Shown in pieces: positions 8,473-16,003 of a DNA stretch of 64,000 bases (position 1 is the stretch's first letter; the number at the start of each line of letters is the position of its first letter). Below the pieces are notes generated by a model that ran no database searches, was not told the origin of the DNA, and was given only the letters and a program-made list of their open reading frames with translations. The stretch is from positions 444,086-508,085 of the forward strand of contig NZ_NSKH01000003.1 in assembly GCF_003144095.1 (NCBI RefSeq). Direction: 5' to 3'. Made by a program: the position numbers and the translations under genes. This stretch comes from Streptomyces sp. ICBB 8177. Its GTDB lineage: Bacteria; Actinomycetota; Actinomycetes; Streptomycetales; Streptomycetaceae.

Positions 8473-8982
8473 CTACGCGCCCACCTCGCCGTCGATCGCC
8501 TCGCGCAGGAAGTCCGCGTGGCCGTTGTGCCGGGCGTACTCCAGCAGGACGTGGACCATCGCCAGCCGCAGCGAGACCTCCTCGCCCCAGCGCGGCTGGA
8601 GCCCGCGGACGTCCAGTGTGGCCGCCGCGCGCTCCACGCGACGGGAGACCTCCACCTCGGCACGCCACGTGCCGAACGCCTCCTCGCGCGTCGAGCCGCT
8701 CGCGTCGTACGCAGCCTGGAAGTCCACCTCGTCGGACCACACCATCGGCGCGTCGTTGTCCTCGAAGACCCGGCGGAACCAGGCCCGCTCGACCTCGGCC
8801 ATGTGCCGCACCAGCCCCAGCAGGGTCAGCGCGGACGGCGGGCAGGAGCGGGTGCGCAGCGCCTCGTCGTCCAGCGCCGCGCACTTCATCTCCAGCGTCG
8901 CGCGGTGGTAGTCGAGGAACGCGCGCAGCGTCTCGCGTTCGTCGCCGAAGTGCGGTGGGCCGGTGCGGATGTCGGGGATCAC
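8473..8982 (-). CDS. DinB-family protein (DUF664), possible mycothiol-dependent enzyme
   Basis: A 169-aa four-helix protein of the DinB/DUF664 superfamily. Three histidines placed as in metal-binding DinB proteins are visible: DYHRATLEM early, LVRHMAEVERAWF near residue 60, and ARHNGHADFLREA near the end. Actinobacterial members include mycothiol S-transferases, but the substrate of this one is unknown. It lies convergent to the HNH gene and divergent from the DUF5954 gene. Confidence 0.88.
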   Translation of the reverse strand: MIPDIRTGPPHFGDERETLRAFLDYHRATLEMKCAALDDEALRTRSCPPSALTLLGLVRHMAEVERAWFRRVFEDNDAPMVWSDEVDFQAAYDASGSTREEAFGTWRAEVEVSRRVERAAATLDVRGLQPRWGEEVSLRLAMVHVLLEYARHNGHADFLREAIDGEVGA

Positions 8983-9082
8983 GGCCGGAAGCCAACCACA
9001 TCCGGCCCGAAATCCCCCTTCCGGGTGCCGAGTTCACCGAATCCCGAAGCGCTCCCCGGCACGCTTCGGGCACAGTCGGTAC

Positions 9083-10261
9083 ATGAGCGGCTACAGCAAC
9101 GGCGGGCCGGGCGGCTTCGAGGACAGCGTGCCCGCCTACCTGACGATCCGGGTCACTGCGCAAAGCGGCCCGATCGCGGCCTTCGCCGAGCAGGAGGCAT
9201 GGCAGGCCAGGGAGCGCTATCCGCAGGTGATGGGTGTCGGTGCGCCGGAGTTCTTCTGGGCCCGGGAGCACGAGGCGGGCGGATGGGAGCTGTCGGAGTG
9301 CGGCGCCGACGCGCCGCAGCAGGCCCGCGACTCGCTGGGTTCGCAGTTCCGCATGCGGTCGCAGGCCGCCGAGCAGGAGGGCGACGCCGAGGCCGCCCGC
9401 CGGTGGATGGCCGCCGCGCTGCGCATGGACCGCGAGGTGGTCGACGAACTGGCTGTGCGCGGCGAGCGGTTCAGGATCGTGCGCGCCTCGCACTTCGTGC
9501 GCATGGGTCCGAGTGGACCCGAGCCGCCTCGCCCGTCCGATCCCGACCCGGGCGAGGTGGGCGACGGTGACCGGCCCGTCAGCGGCGCCAAGGGCTTCGT
9601 CGTGGACCCGTTCACCGGCACCGGCCTGTCTGACGGCCTGCTCAAGCTGGATCTGATGCGCTTCGTGGGCGTCGTGCGCGGCGCGCCGCCCGAGGTGTCC
9701 CGGGACGCCCGGCGCGCGGCGCAGGAGTATCCGGGCGGGGTGCTGCTGCCTGCCGTCTTCGCGCTGTCCGAACGGGTCGACGGCGAGTGGCGCAGCCACC
9801 GGCCCGGTGTCACGTACGCCACCCCGCAGGGCGCGCGGGACGGTCTGGCGTCCTGGATGCGGGTGATGGCGCCGTTCTCGATGCGGCTGGACGACGAGGA
9901 GCGCGCCGTCTACGCGGCCGCCGCCGACCGGCTGGACGGCAAGCGCGCCAACGTCGCCACCGTCGCGGGCCGCCGCTTCCGGGTGACCCGGGTCGAACGG
10001 ATGGTCCGCGTCGGCCCGGACGGCCCCGAGGGACCGCGCCCGTCGGACTTCGACCCGGAGCCGCCCATCGAGGTCCACGTGCGGCAGCTGAAGGAGGCGG
10101 GGGAGTGGAAGGACGAGGACGAGCCGATCGAACTGGACGCCCGCACCCTGGAGTTGAAGGCGCTGTGGGAGCAGGAGGAGGCCCGCAGGATCGCCGCGAA
10201 GGAGAAGCGGGAGCGTGAGCGCGGGGAGCGACGCGGGCGGGGGGCCGGGCCGGGGGGCTGA
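9083..10261 (+). CDS. DUF5954 family protein
   Basis: A 392-aa protein restricted to Streptomyces-like bacteria; function unknown. It is an internal duplication: the segment RFRIVRASHFVRMGPSGPE (about residue 132) is repeated as RFRVTRVERMVRVGPDGPE (about residue 300), each followed by PRPSD. The C terminus is a charged helix (EQEEARRIAAKEKRERERG). ATG 9083 was chosen because coding bias begins there; longer frames run into the divergent promoter. A weak -10-like CACAGT ends 6 nt before the ATG, with no ribosome binding site, so it may be leaderless. Confidence 0.85.
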   Translation: MSGYSNGGPGGFEDSVPAYLTIRVTAQSGPIAAFAEQEAWQARERYPQVMGVGAPEFFWAREHEAGGWELSECGADAPQQARDSLGSQFRMRSQAAEQEGDAEAARRWMAAALRMDREVVDELAVRGERFRIVRASHFVRMGPSGPEPPRPSDPDPGEVGDGDRPVSGAKGFVVDPFTGTGLSDGLLKLDLMRFVGVVRGAPPEVSRDARRAAQEYPGGVLLPAVFALSERVDGEWRSHRPGVTYATPQGARDGLASWMRVMAPFSMRLDDEERAVYAAAADRLDGKRANVATVAGRRFRVTRVERMVRVGPDGPEGPRPSDFDPEPPIEVHVRQLKEAGEWKDEDEPIELDARTLELKALWEQEEARRIAAKEKRERERGERRGRGAGPGG

Positions 10262-10280
10262 GCCCTCGCGGGCTGAGCGC

Positions 10281-10352
10281 CTGACAGCCCGCTGACACCG
10301 CGGGCGCGGCCCAGCGGGGCTCCCGTCAGCCCACGGTCAGCCCGTTGTCAGC
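10281..10352. promoter_or_regulatory. array of five phased GTCAGC/TGTCAG repeats
   Basis: On the plus strand GTCAGC occurs at 10325, 10336 and 10347, exactly 11 bp apart. On the opposite strand TGTCAG occurs twice more (CTGACA at 10281 and 10292), also 11 bp apart. The array sits 56-127 bp before the start of the flavoprotein gene. Repeats phased at one helical turn are typical of response-regulator or other cooperative activator sites. It does not match the Streptomyces PHO-box consensus well. Confidence 0.5.
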
Positions 10353-10407
10353 GGCCCGGGGGAGGTTGGACGCGTTAACCCCGGACGACCTCGAACGGAG
10401 CATTCCC

Positions 10408-11586
10408 ATGACCGTCGGCACCCGCACCCGTGTCCTGATCTCGGGGTCCGGCATCGCCGGATCCTCCCTCGCCCACTGGCTCGCCCGCCACGGCGGCTTC
10501 GACGTCACCGTCGTCGAGCGCGCCCCCGCCTTCCGGCCCGGCGGCCAGGCCATCGACGTGCGCGGCCCCGCCCTGGACGTCGCGGAACGGATGGGAATAC
10601 TGCCGTCGTTGCGGGAGCACGCCACCGACATGCTCGGGATGTCGGTGGTCGACGGCTCCGGCCGTGAGGTCTACCGCAGCACCGAACGCACACTCACCGG
10701 CGGTGAGTTGGCGAGCCCGGACGTCGAGATCATGCGCGATGACCTCAACGAGATCATCCAGCGGGCCTGCCCGGGCGGCGTCGCCTACCGCTACGGCGAC
10801 TGGGTGATCGCCCTCGACGACCGGGACGAGGAGGGCGTGCGCGTCGCGTTCCGCGAGGCGCCGCCGGAGACCTTCGACCTGGTCGTCGGCGCCGACGGGC
10901 TGCACTCGGCGGTGCGCGCGGCCGCCTTCGGGCCGGAGCGGGGCTTCATCCACCACCTCGGCAGCTACCTGGCCGTCTTCACCGCTCCCAACTTCCTGAA
11001 CCTGGATCGCTGGCAGGTCTTCTGCCGGGCCGGGGAGCCCGGCGCCGAGGTGTTCGGCGGCGTCATGAGCGCCCGGGACAACTCCGAGTCGCGGGTCTAC
11101 CTCGGCTTCGGGAGCGAGGAGCCGCTGGAGTACGACGTGCGGGACGTCGCCGCCCAGCGGCGGCTGGTAGCCGAGCGGTTGACGGGCGCGGGCTGGGAGT
11201 TCGACCGGATCGTGAAGTACCTGTGGGACGCCGCGGACTTCCACTTCGACTCCATGAGCCAGATCCACATGGACAGCTGGTCACGCGGCCGGGTGGTGCT
11301 GCTGGGCGACGCGGGCTACTGCGGATCGCCGATGTCGGGCCAGGGCACCAGCATGGCCATGGTCGGCGCGTACGTCCTGGCGGGCGAGCTGAAGACCGCG
11401 GCGGGGGAGCACCGGGCCGCGTTCGCCGCGTACGAGGGGGAGTTGCGCGAGTACGTCGCGGGGAACCAGGCGATCGCGCTGACCAGCCGGCAGCGGATGG
11501 CCGCGGAGGTGGACGGCACGGCGGACGCCCTCGACCTGCCCCGCCTGGAGGACGTCGTGCACGGCCTGCGGCTCAAGGATTACTGA
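10408..11586 (+). CDS. FAD-dependent monooxygenase (group A, TetX/PHBH-like)
   Basis: A 392-aa flavoprotein. The FAD-binding loop is GSGIAGSSLAHWLARHG (residues 11-27), the DG motif is VVGADGLHSAVR, and the second FAD motif is LLGDAGYCGSPMSGQGTSMA. These define group A aromatic-type hydroxylases of the TetX/MhbM class. ATG 10408 has CGGAG 7 nt upstream. The substrate is unknown; it is not part of a recognisable pathway here, and the nearest downstream gene, an amidase, has its own leaderless promoter. The phased repeat array upstream suggests dedicated control. Confidence 0.9.
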   Translation: MTVGTRTRVLISGSGIAGSSLAHWLARHGGFDVTVVERAPAFRPGGQAIDVRGPALDVAERMGILPSLREHATDMLGMSVVDGSGREVYRSTERTLTGGELASPDVEIMRDDLNEIIQRACPGGVAYRYGDWVIALDDRDEEGVRVAFREAPPETFDLVVGADGLHSAVRAAAFGPERGFIHHLGSYLAVFTAPNFLNLDRWQVFCRAGEPGAEVFGGVMSARDNSESRVYLGFGSEEPLEYDVRDVAAQRRLVAERLTGAGWEFDRIVKYLWDAADFHFDSMSQIHMDSWSRGRVVLLGDAGYCGSPMSGQGTSMAMVGAYVLAGELKTAAGEHRAAFAAYEGELREYVAGNQAIALTSRQRMAAEVDGTADALDLPRLEDVVHGLRLKDY

Positions 11587-11601
11587 GCGGCGCGGGCGGC
11601 G

Positions 11602-11607
11602 TAGGGT
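11602..11607 (+). promoter_or_regulatory. leaderless -10 box for amidase gene
   Basis: TAGGGT ends 6 nt before the ATG of the amidase, and no ribosome binding site is present. This is the spacing expected if transcription begins at the start codon. Confidence 0.55.
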
Positions 11608-11613
11608 CGGCCC

Positions 11614-13029
11614 ATGGCGGAACCCCACGAGCTGACCCTGCTGGAACAGGCCGCCGCCGTACGGCACGGCGAGATCTCCGCGGTCGCGCTGACCGAGCAC
11701 TACCTCGCCCGGATCGAGCGCTTCGACGCCGCCGTGGGCGCGTACCTCACGGTCACCGCCGACCTGGCGCTGGAGCAGGCCCGGCAGGCCGACCGGCTGC
11801 GCGCCGCGGGCGGGCCGCTGCCGCCGCTGCTGGGCGTGCCGGTGCCGGTCAAGGACCTGACGCCGGTCGCCGGGGTCCGCTTCACCTCCGGGTCCGCCGC
11901 CTTCGCGGACCGCGTGACGCAGGCGTCCGCCCGGGTCCCCGAGCTGCTGCGCGAGGCGGGCACGGTGATGCCGGGCAAGACCAACACCCCGGAGTTCGGG
12001 CTGCCCGCCTACACCGAGAGCCGGGTCGGCCCGCCCGCGCGCACGCCGTACGACACCAGCCGCGGCGCCGGGGGCTCCAGCGGGGGCGCCGCGGCGGCGG
12101 TGGCGGCCCGGCTCGCCCCGGCGGCGGTCGGCAGCGACGGGGGCGGCTCGATCCGCATCCCGGCGAGCTGCTGCGGCCTGGTCGGGCTCAAGCCCAGCAG
12201 GGGCCGGGTCAGCCCCGCACCGCGCGGCGACGTCAGCGGCCTGGCCACGGACGGCCCGCTGGCCCGCACGGTGCGCGACGCCGCCGCGCTGCTCGACGTC
12301 ATCGCGGCGCGGGTGCCGGGCGACCCGTGGCCCGCGGGCGGGCCGGACCGGCTCTTCCTCGACTGGTGCGGCAGCCGCCCGCGCCGCCTGACGATCGCCC
12401 GCTGGGCGGACCCCGACCCGGCCGGGGTCGTGGTCGACCCCGAGGTGCTGGCCGCCTACGACCGCACGGCCGCGCTCCTCGCCGACCTGGGCCACGAGGT
12501 CCGCGAGATCCCGCAGCCGCTCGCCCCCGGCGACCGCGACGCGTTCACGCCGGTGTGGTCGGTGCTGGCCGCCCTCACCCCGGTGCCCAGGCGGGACGAG
12601 GCGCTACTGATGCCGATGACCCGCTGGTTGCGCGAGCGCGGCGAGGCGGTGACCGGCGTCGAGTACGCGCGGGCGCTGGCCGCGATGCAGACGATCGGGC
12701 GGAAGTTCGCCACCGCGATCGACGGCTACGACGCCGTGCTCACCCCGACGCTCGCCCAACTGCCGCAAGCCGTGGGCGCGTTGCGCGACGACGCCGATCC
12801 GGAGGCGGACTTCGCGGCGCAGACCGCGTTCACACCCTTCACCGCGCCGTGGAACATCGCCGGGCTGCCCGCCGTTTCGCTGCCGCTGGGCTGGTCGCGC
12901 GACGGCCTGCCGATCGGCGTGATGCTGGGTGCCCGGCACGGCGAGGAGGGCCCGCTGCTGGCGCTGGCCGCACAGCTGGAGGAGGCGGCGCCGTGGGCGG
13001 AGCGCGCGGTGCCGGAGGGGTTCGCGTAG
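11614..13029 (+). CDS. amidase (amidase signature family)
   Basis: A 471-aa enzyme hydrolysing an amide bond. The Ser-cisSer-Lys triad is visible: Lys in VPVPVKDL (about residue 81), the Gly/Ser-rich signature GGSSGGAAAAVAARL (about 154-168) holding the cis-Ser, and the nucleophile region GSDGGGSIRIPAS (about 173-185). The C-terminal region (TAPWNIAGLPAVSLPLGW) is also typical. It is not GatA, as no gatB/C partner is near and it is slightly short. Substrate unknown. Confidence 0.93.
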   Translation: MAEPHELTLLEQAAAVRHGEISAVALTEHYLARIERFDAAVGAYLTVTADLALEQARQADRLRAAGGPLPPLLGVPVPVKDLTPVAGVRFTSGSAAFADRVTQASARVPELLREAGTVMPGKTNTPEFGLPAYTESRVGPPARTPYDTSRGAGGSSGGAAAAVAARLAPAAVGSDGGGSIRIPASCCGLVGLKPSRGRVSPAPRGDVSGLATDGPLARTVRDAAALLDVIAARVPGDPWPAGGPDRLFLDWCGSRPRRLTIARWADPDPAGVVVDPEVLAAYDRTAALLADLGHEVREIPQPLAPGDRDAFTPVWSVLAALTPVPRRDEALLMPMTRWLRERGEAVTGVEYARALAAMQTIGRKFATAIDGYDAVLTPTLAQLPQAVGALRDDADPEADFAAQTAFTPFTAPWNIAGLPAVSLPLGWSRDGLPIGVMLGARHGEEGPLLALAAQLEEAAPWAERAVPEGFA

Positions 13030-13212
13030 CGGCCGGACCGGGGACGCGGCACAGGGGGCGCGGCGCCGCGTCGAGCCGTACGCACGACTGGCGTTGATAT
13101 GACCTAGCGTGTGCGGGCGGTCGCGTGTGGTGAGTGTGGGATGTGCCCGCGGACAGTGGGTAGGGCTCAGACGTCCGACCGTCTCGACCGATCCACCCAC
13201 CGGAGGCACTCC

Positions 13213-13398
13213 GTGGCCGTCCCAGCCGATCTTCTGCTGTCCGCTCTGAGCGAGTGCGACTGCGGCTTCGAGGAGCCGCTGACCTCGGAGCCCGCGATGG
13301 CGGAGGACGTCCCGCTCACCAGCGAGCCCCCGCTCGCCGTGGAGCCGGCGCTGACCAGCGAGCCCACCGCCGTGGTCGGCGTCGGCGCGGAAGGCTGA
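13213..13398 (+). CDS. 61-aa repeat peptide upstream of malQ, function unknown
   Basis: GTG 13213 follows GGAGG with 6 nt spacing, and codon bias is strong, so this is a real small gene. The product begins MAVPADLLLSALSECDCGFE and then carries three copies of a [PA]LTSEP motif (PLTSEP, PLTSEP, ALTSEP) separated by short acidic spacers, ending in VVGVGAEG. There are two Cys (CDC) before the repeats and no signal peptide or membrane span. It ends 10 nt before malQ, so both are probably one transcript; TAGCGT at 13105-13110 is a possible -10. The layout (leader, then repeated core-like units) recalls RiPP precursors, but no modifying enzyme is near. I do not recognise the family. Confidence 0.7.
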   Translation: MAVPADLLLSALSECDCGFEEPLTSEPAMAEDVPLTSEPPLAVEPALTSEPTAVVGVGAEG

Positions 13399-13408
13399 GC
13401 GGGACGCG

Positions 13409-15517
13409 ATGGGCGGACCCGAGCGGCCGGACCCGGCGTCCGGCCCGGTGGCGGGCGACGCTCTGCGGCGGCTGGCCGCCGCGCACGGAGTGCAGATCCG
13501 CTACGAGACCACCCCCGGCACCGTCGTCGACGCCCCCGAAGCGGGCGTCGTCGCCGCGTTGCGGGCCCTGGGCGTCGACGCGTCAGGGCCGGACGCGGTC
13601 GCCCGGGCGCTGGCCCGCCACGAGGAGCTGCTCGCGGCGAGGCTGCTGCCGCCCTGCGTGGTGCTGCGCGAGGGCGCGCCGCTCAAGCCGGACGTGCCCG
13701 AGGGCACCGCGCTCACCGTCGAGCTGGAGGACGGTACGACGGCCACCCGGGGACCGCTGCCGCTCGGCTACCACCGGCTGCGGGCCCGCGCCGCGGACGG
13801 GCGCGAGGCCGACGCCGCCCTGATCGTCGTGCCCGAGCGGCTGCCGGGGCCGCCCCGGCGCGGCTTCGGGTTCATGGTGCAGCTGTACTCACTGCTGTCG
13901 GAACGCTCGTGGGGCATGGGTGACCTCGGCGACCTGGCGGAGCTCGCCGCCTGGGCCGGACGGACGCTCGGAGCCGACTTCCTCACCGTCAACCCCCTGC
14001 ACACCGCCGTCCCGGCCCGTGAGGGCGCGGCCACCGACCCCTCGCCGTACCGCCCCTCCACCCGGCGCTTCCCCGACCCGGTCTACCTTCGGGTGCGGGA
14101 CGTGCCCGAGTACGCCTACCTGCCCGCCGCCGCCCGCGCCCGGGTGGACCGACTGCTGGAGCGGGCGGGCGAGTTGCGGCGGGCGGTGCTGGAGGACGAC
14201 GCGCTCATCGACCGGGACGCGGTGTGGCGGCTCAAGCACGAGGCGCTGCGGGCGGTGCGCGAGGTGCCGCTGCCGCCCGGCAGGCGCGCCGCGTACTGCG
14301 ACTTCCTCGCCGAACGCGGCCGGGAGCTGGAGGACCACGCCACCTGGAGCGCGCTGGCCGAACTCCACGGCCCCGACTGGCGCTCCTGGCCCGAGGACCT
14401 GCGCGACCCGCGTTCGGCCGGCACCGAGCGGGCCCGCGCCGAGGTGCTCGACCGGGTGGACTTCCACAGCTGGCTGGCCTGGCTCACCGACGAGCAGCTG
14501 ACCCGGGCCGCGCGCGCCGCCGAGGACGCCGGGATGGCGGTCGGCGTCGTCCACGACCTCGCGGTGGGCGTGCACCCGGACGGCTCCGACGCGTGGGCCG
14601 GACAGGACGTGCTCGCCCCCGGCATGTCGATCGGCGCCCCGCCGGACGCCTTCAACCCGCTCGGCCAGGACTGGGCCCTGCCGCCCTGGCGCCCCGACGC
14701 GCTGGCCGCCGCCGGGTACGCGCCCTACCGGGAGCTGCTGCGGTCGGTGCTGCGCCGGGCCGGCGGCCTGCGGGTGGACCACGTGATGGGGCTGTTCCGG
14801 CTGTGGTGGGTGCCCGCGGGCCGCCCGCCCTCCGAGGGCGTCTACGTGCGCTACGACGCCGAGGCGATGCTGGGCGTGCTGGCCCTGGAGGCGCACCGGG
14901 CCGGCGCGGTCGTCATCGGCGAGGACCTGGGCACCGTCGCGCCTGGTGTCCGCGAACGCCTCGCGGAACGCGGCGTGCTGGGCACCTCCGTGCTGTGGTT
15001 CGAACGCGCCGGGGACGGCTCGGGGGCGCCGCTGGCGCCGGAGCGCTGGCGCGCCGACTGCCTGGCCACCGTCACCACGCACGACCTGCCCAGCACCGCC
15101 TCCCGCCTGACCGGCGACCACGTGGGGCTGCGCCACCGGCTGGGGCTGCTGACCCGCCCGCTGGAGCAGGAACGCGCCGCCGACGCGGCCGACGTCACCG
15201 AGTGGCTGGAACTGCTGCGCGCCGAGGGGCTGCTGCCGGAGGGACCGGACGACGAGGAGGGCGCCATCAAGGCGGTGCACCGCTTCCTGCTGCGCACCCC
15301 CGCCCGGATGGTCGGCGTCTGGCTGCCCGACGCGGTCGGCGACCGGCGCCCGCAGAACGTGCCCGGCACGTCCGACGCCTACCCCAACTGGCGGCTGCCG
15401 GTCGCGGACGGCCGCGGTCACCCGGTCACGCTGGAGCGGCTGGTGTCCTGCGAGCGGCTGTACGCGCTGGTGGACGAGGTGCGCCGGGGTCTTGGGCGGC
15501 CCGTGCCGGACCGGTAG
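13409..15517 (+). CDS. malQ: 4-alpha-glucanotransferase
   Basis: A 702-aa GH77 amylomaltase that transfers maltodextrin segments between glucans in the cytoplasm. Actinobacterial size, with an N-terminal extension domain (residues 1-140) before the catalytic barrel. Catalytic elements seen: RVDHVMGLFRLWW with the nucleophile Asp, IGEDLGTV with the acid/base Glu, and THDLPS with the transition-state Asp. The substrate loop GVVHDLAVGVHPDGSDAW is also present. It starts 10 nt after the 61-aa peptide gene. Function is certain; control is probably shared with the small gene. Confidence 0.97.
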   Translation: MGGPERPDPASGPVAGDALRRLAAAHGVQIRYETTPGTVVDAPEAGVVAALRALGVDASGPDAVARALARHEELLAARLLPPCVVLREGAPLKPDVPEGTALTVELEDGTTATRGPLPLGYHRLRARAADGREADAALIVVPERLPGPPRRGFGFMVQLYSLLSERSWGMGDLGDLAELAAWAGRTLGADFLTVNPLHTAVPAREGAATDPSPYRPSTRRFPDPVYLRVRDVPEYAYLPAAARARVDRLLERAGELRRAVLEDDALIDRDAVWRLKHEALRAVREVPLPPGRRAAYCDFLAERGRELEDHATWSALAELHGPDWRSWPEDLRDPRSAGTERARAEVLDRVDFHSWLAWLTDEQLTRAARAAEDAGMAVGVVHDLAVGVHPDGSDAWAGQDVLAPGMSIGAPPDAFNPLGQDWALPPWRPDALAAAGYAPYRELLRSVLRRAGGLRVDHVMGLFRLWWVPAGRPPSEGVYVRYDAEAMLGVLALEAHRAGAVVIGEDLGTVAPGVRERLAERGVLGTSVLWFERAGDGSGAPLAPERWRADCLATVTTHDLPSTASRLTGDHVGLRHRLGLLTRPLEQERAADAADVTEWLELLRAEGLLPEGPDDEEGAIKAVHRFLLRTPARMVGVWLPDAVGDRRPQNVPGTSDAYPNWRLPVADGRGHPVTLERLVSCERLYALVDEVRRGLGRPVPDR

Positions 15518-15563
15518 CCCCGCCAAGGAGGACCCCGGGCGCGCGGGCCCGGCGAGGCTTCGC

Positions 15564-15569
15564 TACGTT
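15564..15569 (+). promoter_or_regulatory. leaderless -10 box for small membrane protein gene
   Basis: TACGTT (TANNNT) ends 6 nt before the GTG at 15576, with no ribosome binding site between. Confidence 0.5.
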
Positions 15570-15575
15570 TGGACC

Positions 15576-15800
15576 GTGGTCAACAAGAACGCTCTGCGCG
15601 CCGGCACCCTCGCGGCCGGTACGGCACTGATGATGCTGCTGTCGTCCCCCGCCTTCGCGACGGGCGGCGACGACCCCGGCCCCGGTCTGAGCCTCGGCCA
15701 GACCCTCGGGCTCTACGTGGGCATTCCCGTCGCCCTCTTCGTGATCATCGCCGGTCTGGTCATCGTGACCGACAAGTCGCGCAAGAAGCCGCAGGACTGA
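15576..15800 (+). CDS. small membrane protein with signal peptide, hypothetical
   Basis: A 74-aa protein: N-terminal signal sequence (KNALRAGTLAAG then LMMLLSSPAFA, probable cleavage after AFA), a short acidic outside loop (GGDDPGPG), one membrane span (LGLYVGIPVALFVIIAGLVIV) and a basic tail (DKSRKKPQD). Similar small proteins occur widely in Streptomyces without assigned function. It starts at GTG 15576 with a leaderless-type promoter and is followed by a hairpin. Confidence 0.8.
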   Translation: MVNKNALRAGTLAAGTALMMLLSSPAFATGGDDPGPGLSLGQTLGLYVGIPVALFVIIAGLVIVTDKSRKKPQD

Positions 15801-15850
15801 GCCCGCGCGACCGGGCCCGGGGCTGGGTTCCAGGGCCGGCCCGACCGGCT

Positions 15851-15881
15851 CGGGCGCCCTCGTGAACGACGAAGGCGCCCG
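15851..15881 (+). terminator. terminator hairpin after small membrane protein gene
   Basis: Inverted repeat CGGGCGCC...GGCGCCCG, extended inward to 12 bp with one C-A mismatch and a GAACG loop, 50 nt after the stop codon. Confidence 0.6.
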
Positions 15882-15955
15882 GGGGCCGGCCCCCCGGCGG
15901 GGCCGCGCCCCCGGGCGCCTTCACGCGTGCCCGGCCCCGGTCGTCACGCGAACGC

Positions 15956-15998
15956 CGAGAGCCCCCGCGCACCGCTGAACGGTGTGCGGGGGCTCTCG
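15956..15998 (-). terminator. terminator hairpin after pepN
   Basis: Arms of 19 bases (CGAGAGCCCCCGCGCACCG and its complement with one G-T pair) around loop CTGAA, immediately beyond the pepN stop at 16004. It may act in both directions. Confidence 0.75.
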
Positions 15999-16003
15999 CG
16001 ACG

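Noticed and set aside
10325-10352. PHO box upstream of the flavoprotein
   Set aside because: Spacing is 11 bp as in PHO boxes, but the unit GTCAGC does not fit the GTTCACC-type consensus at several positions.
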